Shown here: positions 60,103 through 64,000 of the stretch, piece by piece | How positions within the stretch are numbered: the stretch's first letter is position 1 | Layout of the letters: every line of letters begins with the position of its first letter | Assembly (NCBI RefSeq): GCF_907164915.1 | Contig: NC_061862.1 | Span: 80,875,718-80,939,717 of the forward strand | Length of the DNA: 64,000 nt | Direction of reading: 5' to 3' | From: Impatiens glandulifera | Taxonomy: Eukaryota; Streptophyta; Magnoliopsida; Ericales; Balsaminaceae | Program-made: the position numbers and the translations under genes | The notes under the pieces: model-generated | What the model saw: only the letters and a program-made list of their open reading frames with translations | What the model was told of the DNA's origin: nothing | The model's database searches: none

Positions 60103-60709
60103 ATGTTATATGGAAAATTTAAATGTATTAATTTATAATATATATATATATATTTAAAGAAATAAGATATTTTAATAAATTAAATGAGTTGAGAGATTTG
60201 ATTGATGAGAGTAAATGAAATAATGTTGATTTATAGTTTAAAAAATCAGTTAAGTTGGAAAATAAATAAAAATCTCTATTACTAATATTCATACAAAAAA
60301 ACATATTATAATGTTTTAAAAAATCACTACTAAAATAATATGAATCATGATTTAAAACTTTTATTTTTTAAAAATTTGTTTTTGAGTTATATTAATTTTA
60401 ATATTAAATTAAACAAAAATCACATGTAAAAAATAATAATTTCTAAAATAAATGACTTAAAAGTTAGTACCATAAAAAATATCTAGAAAACAATCTTTAA
60501 AAAATCACACAAAATAAATCTTAAGGCAAAAATAATAATTTTGATACTAAATGAATAAAAATCATACTATTCAATAATAAAAAAAATTATATATACTAGA
60601 AACAATCCTTAAACAAATACATTAAATTTAAATTTGATTGTGTATCCAAATAGGAGAGAATTCTAAGAAAAAGAGAGCATATTGCAATTGGTACGGCAGA
60701 AAGACATTA
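60103..60709. other. AT-rich intergenic DNA
   Basis: No gene or structured repeat was seen apart from short A/T runs and a TATATATATATAT tract near 60139-60152. Confidence 0.6.
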
Positions 60710-60894
60710 TCTTATATATAAAAGCTAACCTGACTTAATCAAATTCAGATCTTCTGCTACCGATTTTATTTGTTCCCCTGTTGCGGACCAATCAAAATGC
60801 AGGATTATTATTATATTAATAAATCAAAGTTGGGTTGAAAAGAAGAGAGAACCCAAAACCCGGATTCAATTCTGGGTTCAGCACAAACGCCGTT

Positions 60895-62265
60895 AAACGG
60901 AATGTAAAGATAAAGTATTGAGTGAAGCATACTTCTCTCCAGGTGCCACGTAAAACAGAATGTAGAGATACCGTATTGAGTGAAGCATACTTCTCTCCAG
61001 GCACCATGTAAAAAGTGAAGCATACTTCACTTCAATTAGTTTATATGCCTAAGATTCATGTAAAACCTCCAACACATCAATGTAAATACATTTTACCGTT
61101 CATGTAAAAACATTTATTCATTCATGTATGTAAACCCATTGGAGAATGTGGAGAGGCTGTTTTCAGTGAAGCATACTTCACTCCAAGCGTCATGTAAAAC
61201 GTAAGTGAAACATACTTCACTTTAAGCGCCATGTAAAACGGAAATGAAACATACTTCACTTTAAGAGACATATAAAACATAAGTGAATCATACTTCGTTC
61301 CAAGCACCATGTAAAGCGGAAGTGAAGCATACTTCACTTCAAGCGCCATGTAAAATAGAAGTGAAGCATACTTCTCTCCAGGTGCTATGTAAAACAGAAT
61401 ATAGAGATACAATATTGAGAGAATCATACTTCTCTCCAGGCGCCATGTAAAAAGTGAAGCATACTTCACTTCAATTAGTTTATATGCCTAGATGTTCATG
61501 TAAAACCTCAAACACATCAATGTAAAGACATTTTAGCGTTCATGTAAAAACAGTTATTCATTCATGTATGTAAACCCATTGGAGAATGTGGAGAGACTGT
61601 TTTCAGTGAAGCATACTTCACTCCAAGCGCCATGTAAAACGGAAGTGAAGCATACATCACTGTAAGCGCCATGTAAAACGGAAGTGAATCATACTTCACT
61701 TTAAGCGAAATATAAAACAGAAGTGAAGCATACTTCGCTCCAAGCGCCATGTAAAATGGAAGTGAAGCATACTTCACTTTAAGCGACATATAAAATAGAA
61801 GTGAAGCATACTTTGCTCCAAGCGCCATGTAAAATGGAAGTGAAGCATACTTCATTTCAAGCGCTATGTAAAACAGAAGTGAAGCATACTTCACTTCAAG
61901 CACCATGTAAAACAGAAGTGAAGCATACTTCACTTCAATTAGTTTATATGCCTAGAGGTTCATGTAAAACCTCCAACACATCAATGTAAAGATATTTTAG
62001 CGTTCATGTAAAAACATTTGTTCATTCATGTATGTAAACCCATTGGAGAATGTGGAGAGACTGTTTTCAGTGAAGCATATTTCACTCCAAGCGCCATGTA
62101 AAACGGAAGTGAAGCATACTTCACTTTAAGCGCCATGTAAAACGGAAGTGAAACATACTTCACTTTAAGCGACATATAAAACATAAGTGAAGCATACTTT
62201 GCTCCAAGCGCCATGTAAAATGGAAGTGAAGCATACTTCACTTCAAGCGCACATATTAAGGTATA
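60895..62265. repeat. Tandem array of about 39-bp palindrome-containing units with a 440-465 bp higher-order period
   Basis: The unit reads about GGAAGTGAAGCATACTTCAC, then TTTAAGCGCCATGTAAAAC. AGTGAAG-CATA-CTTCACT is a perfect 7-bp inverted repeat. A longer block starting TTCATGTATGTAAACCCATT and continuing GGAGAATGTGGAGAG recurs at 61121, 61561 and 62025. Because 39 is divisible by three, the minus strand stays open: frames at 61122-61469, 61562-61933 and 62026-62286 encode repeated 13-residue units such as KYASLPFYMALGA and share the end SPHSPMGLHT. Confidence 0.9.
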
Positions 62266-63308
62266 AAACAAATTTTCCCGCTGCAAATTCTTTTATAATA
62301 ATATATATATATAAACCCCACTATCATTTTATATTATAAAATCTTCCTTTCGATTCATCTCTCCCTCTCTTCAAGTTTCTTCCTCCTTTCATGGCGATTC
62401 AAATCCGACTCCCTGTCTACCAGAAATTTTTTTGTCAAGAAGATCGAAAATCAGTCTAAAGAATGGTACGTATACCAAAATCGTTAAGTTTTCTTTGTAT
62501 TTATTAAACCCTAAGATTACATACGCACAATGAGGTTATTATTTCGTTCATATTTAGGAAACCCTACTCCGAAAATGTCATGTTCAATGAAAATCCTTCG
62601 TATTTAAGAAAACCTACTTAGAGTAATTACAGTTTTGTATATTATTTCTACGAAACCCTAGTTACTGATGTAGGAAAAACTTATTTTTGTTATTAACGAA
62701 ACATATTTTTTGAATGTGCAGGCAACAAACAACGAAATCGTTCCAAACATTATAGGCAAAGAATAAATTTTTTGCCCCAATCATTTATCTATTGAAGATA
62801 AAGTATTCTCCTCTACAATCTTCTCGCAAAATGACATTTGATGGGGGTGGCGTCGAAGGTTCTTTGTGGTCTTTGGGATGATGTTAATGCAACATTTGAT
62901 CTCCTGAAGTGTGTATCGATTCGTTGTTGTACATATGCGATTTCTCTGTTAGAACTCGCTCGTCGAGTTTTTGTCTTATTTTTGTAAATTTAGGTAAACC
63001 ATATATATAAGAGAGTGTTCATCTTCTTTTATGTTTTTAATCGTCTTCTCAAAGTGTCTAGATTAAGCCGTATGTGCTGTTAAGCAGGTAAAACTCGAAA
63101 CGATCTTCTCGTATTTTTACCAAGTACAATGTCGGCTCATACTCGTTACAAAATATATTGTAAAAACAGACAAAGTTATACTTCTCATCCCTATGTAAAT
63201 TTAGGATCAAATTTTGTCTTTAAAGTATTTATCTTTGTTCTTATGTCTGTTTAATCAAGAAGATTGATATTTGCATACTAACCATTCCATAATTGTCAAA
63301 AGACAACA
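62266..63308 (+). other. Promoter/leader-like sequence followed by unassigned DNA
   Basis: ATATATATATATAAACCCC near 62300 followed by a CT-rich leader (62340-62390) and ATGGCGATTCAAATCCG at 62391 resembles a gene start. The frame stops after 22 codons. GTACGTAT at 62464 and TGTGCAG at 62722 look like splice sites. I could not identify the source gene. Confidence 0.35.
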
Positions 63309-63386
63309 GAATTCTGGACTGAAGTTGATATTCTCTCGAAGCTACACCACCCGAATATTGTGGCCTTTTATGGGATTTTGATATAA
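63309..63386 (+). pseudogene. Raf-like protein kinase exon fragment
   Basis: Encodes [20 protein letters not shown] then YGIL and a stop (TAA at 63384-63386). It matches the alpha-C/beta-4 region of plant Raf-like (PB1-domain) kinases, whose sequence there is near FWxEAxILSxLHHPNVVAFYG. The acceptor-like CAACAG precedes it. No other kinase exon is in view. Confidence 0.65.
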
Positions 63387-63454
63387 CCCATAGCATCATG
63401 AAACACATTAATATGGATGTTATCCATGTTCTTGTGCATCCTACACTGGAACAA

Positions 63455-64000
63455 ATGATAGGGCAACAAACACGAAATTTTGCTGAAGTTGTTGAACATT
63501 ATGCCTGGCTTGGCGTGAACTAGAAGAAGATGAATACATCGAATGGTCTTTGATTTTTAAAGAAGCAAATAGTTCATTGGTAGATAGGGAAGTAAGTATA
63601 CTCACTACAACTTTCATTTATTTTTCTTCCTTCTTCTATTTCATATTTTTTTATCAAATGTAAACATATATCTTCATATGTCTAAATGAATTGTATGTTT
63701 CTTGCTGATAATTTATTTTGCTTCTTCGTGCAGTGGAAAGTGGCTGAAGTCTGCCAAAGATTAGAGAAGAACTTTGAAATCCTTGGGGTTGCTGCAATAG
63801 AAGATCTTCTACAGGTATCTGAAATTGCACATTTGACATTTAACATCATTTATCTTATCATCTATGTATTCCTTATTTTCCTAATGTGATCTAGACATAA
63901 CTGGATATATCTTCATTCATATTTATCTGCCTTTCCAGGATGGCGTACCAGAGACAATTGAGACACTCAGGAAAGCTGGGATAAATTTTTGGATGCTAAC
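63455..64000 (+). pseudogene. Broken P4-ATPase (ALA2-like phospholipid flippase) gene fragment, runs off the right edge
   Basis: Three exon pieces retain splice borders: about 63461-63591, 63734-63814 and 63939 to beyond 64000. They encode GQQTRNFAEVVEH, then in another frame CLAWRELEEDEYIEWSLIFK, WKVAEVCQRLEKNFEILGVA plus AIEDLLQ, and DGVPETIETLRKAGINFWML. This order matches the middle of plant aminophospholipid ATPase 2, just before the conserved TGDK. The first piece has a junction (TA|TGC near 63510) that loses about eight codons and shifts the frame. The usual Arg in IEDRLQ is Leu. The first half of the gene is absent. Family role: flips phospholipids across membranes. This copy is most likely a captured, non-functional fragment. 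Confidence 0.75.

Larger units (their letters stand above)
60710..64000 (+). mobile_element. Candidate Helitron-like mosaic, left end at 60710, right end outside the window
   Basis: TCTTATATATAAAAGCTAAC at 60710 follows an A, and TC with a preceding A fits the 5' end of plant Helitrons, which insert between A and T. Downstream lie a tandem array, a promoter-like stretch and exon fragments of two unrelated genes with retained introns, the kind of content Helitrons capture. There is no RepHel gene here, and the diagnostic CTRR 3' end with hairpin would be beyond 64000. This is a hypothesis; a simple junkyard of fragments is the alternative. Confidence 0.35.

Noticed and set aside
60895..62265. 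CRISPR-like array of 39-bp units
   Set aside because: Units abut without spacers and show a nested 440-465 bp period, typical of satellite growth; no cas genes.

Overview
This window is nuclear DNA from a flowering plant, most likely a eudicot. The evidence is a many-exon gene for the plant form of TOR kinase, a CYP88-type P450, introns of normal plant GT-AG type, very AT-rich intergenic DNA, and plant-type LTR, LINE, SINE, MITE and MULE remnants. I cannot name the species. I saw no rRNA gene, functional tRNA gene or CRISPR array.

Layout. (1) 0.03-1.6 kb, minus strand: the first three exons of a CYP88-like cytochrome P450 (ent-kaurenoic acid oxidase type, gibberellin synthesis); the gene runs off the left edge. 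(2) 2.3-4.3 kb: a decayed Ty1/copia element on the minus strand. (3) 5-23 kb: a long AT-rich, repeat-dominated interval. It contains one intact-looking gene, a short RBR (RING1-IBR-RING2) E3 ubiquitin ligase at 14.0-14.95 kb. Around it are two diverged collinear repeat blocks (about 8.5-11.1 kb and 16.6-22 kb), two solo-LTR-like elements (11155-12919 and 18387-20335), each carrying a different tandem array, and a degenerate satellite (20.67-21.34 kb) with an inverted relative at 5.1-5.35 kb. (4) 23442-57949: the complete TOR gene on the plus strand. I could place all 57 coding exons with GT-AG borders in one frame, giving 2472 residues: HEAT solenoid, FAT, FRB, kinase and FATC. Its introns hold LINE, copia, solo LTR, hAT, MITE and SINE insertions. 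(5) 58580-60091: a MULE-like foldback element with arms of about 470 bp and a 9-11 bp target duplication, interrupted in one arm by a hAT transposase fragment. (6) 60.7-64.0 kb: a mosaic of a 39-bp palindromic tandem array with a higher-order period, a promoter-like stretch, a Raf-like kinase exon fragment and broken P4-ATPase (ALA2-like) exons. This looks like a gene-capturing transposon, possibly a Helitron that continues past the right edge.

The P450, RBR and TOR genes have no evident functional link; they are ordinary neighbours in a plant chromosome arm. The unusual content lies in the mobile and repetitive DNA: palindrome-based arrays inside LTR-like elements, the large hairpin-forming MULE, and the chimeric captured gene fragments.
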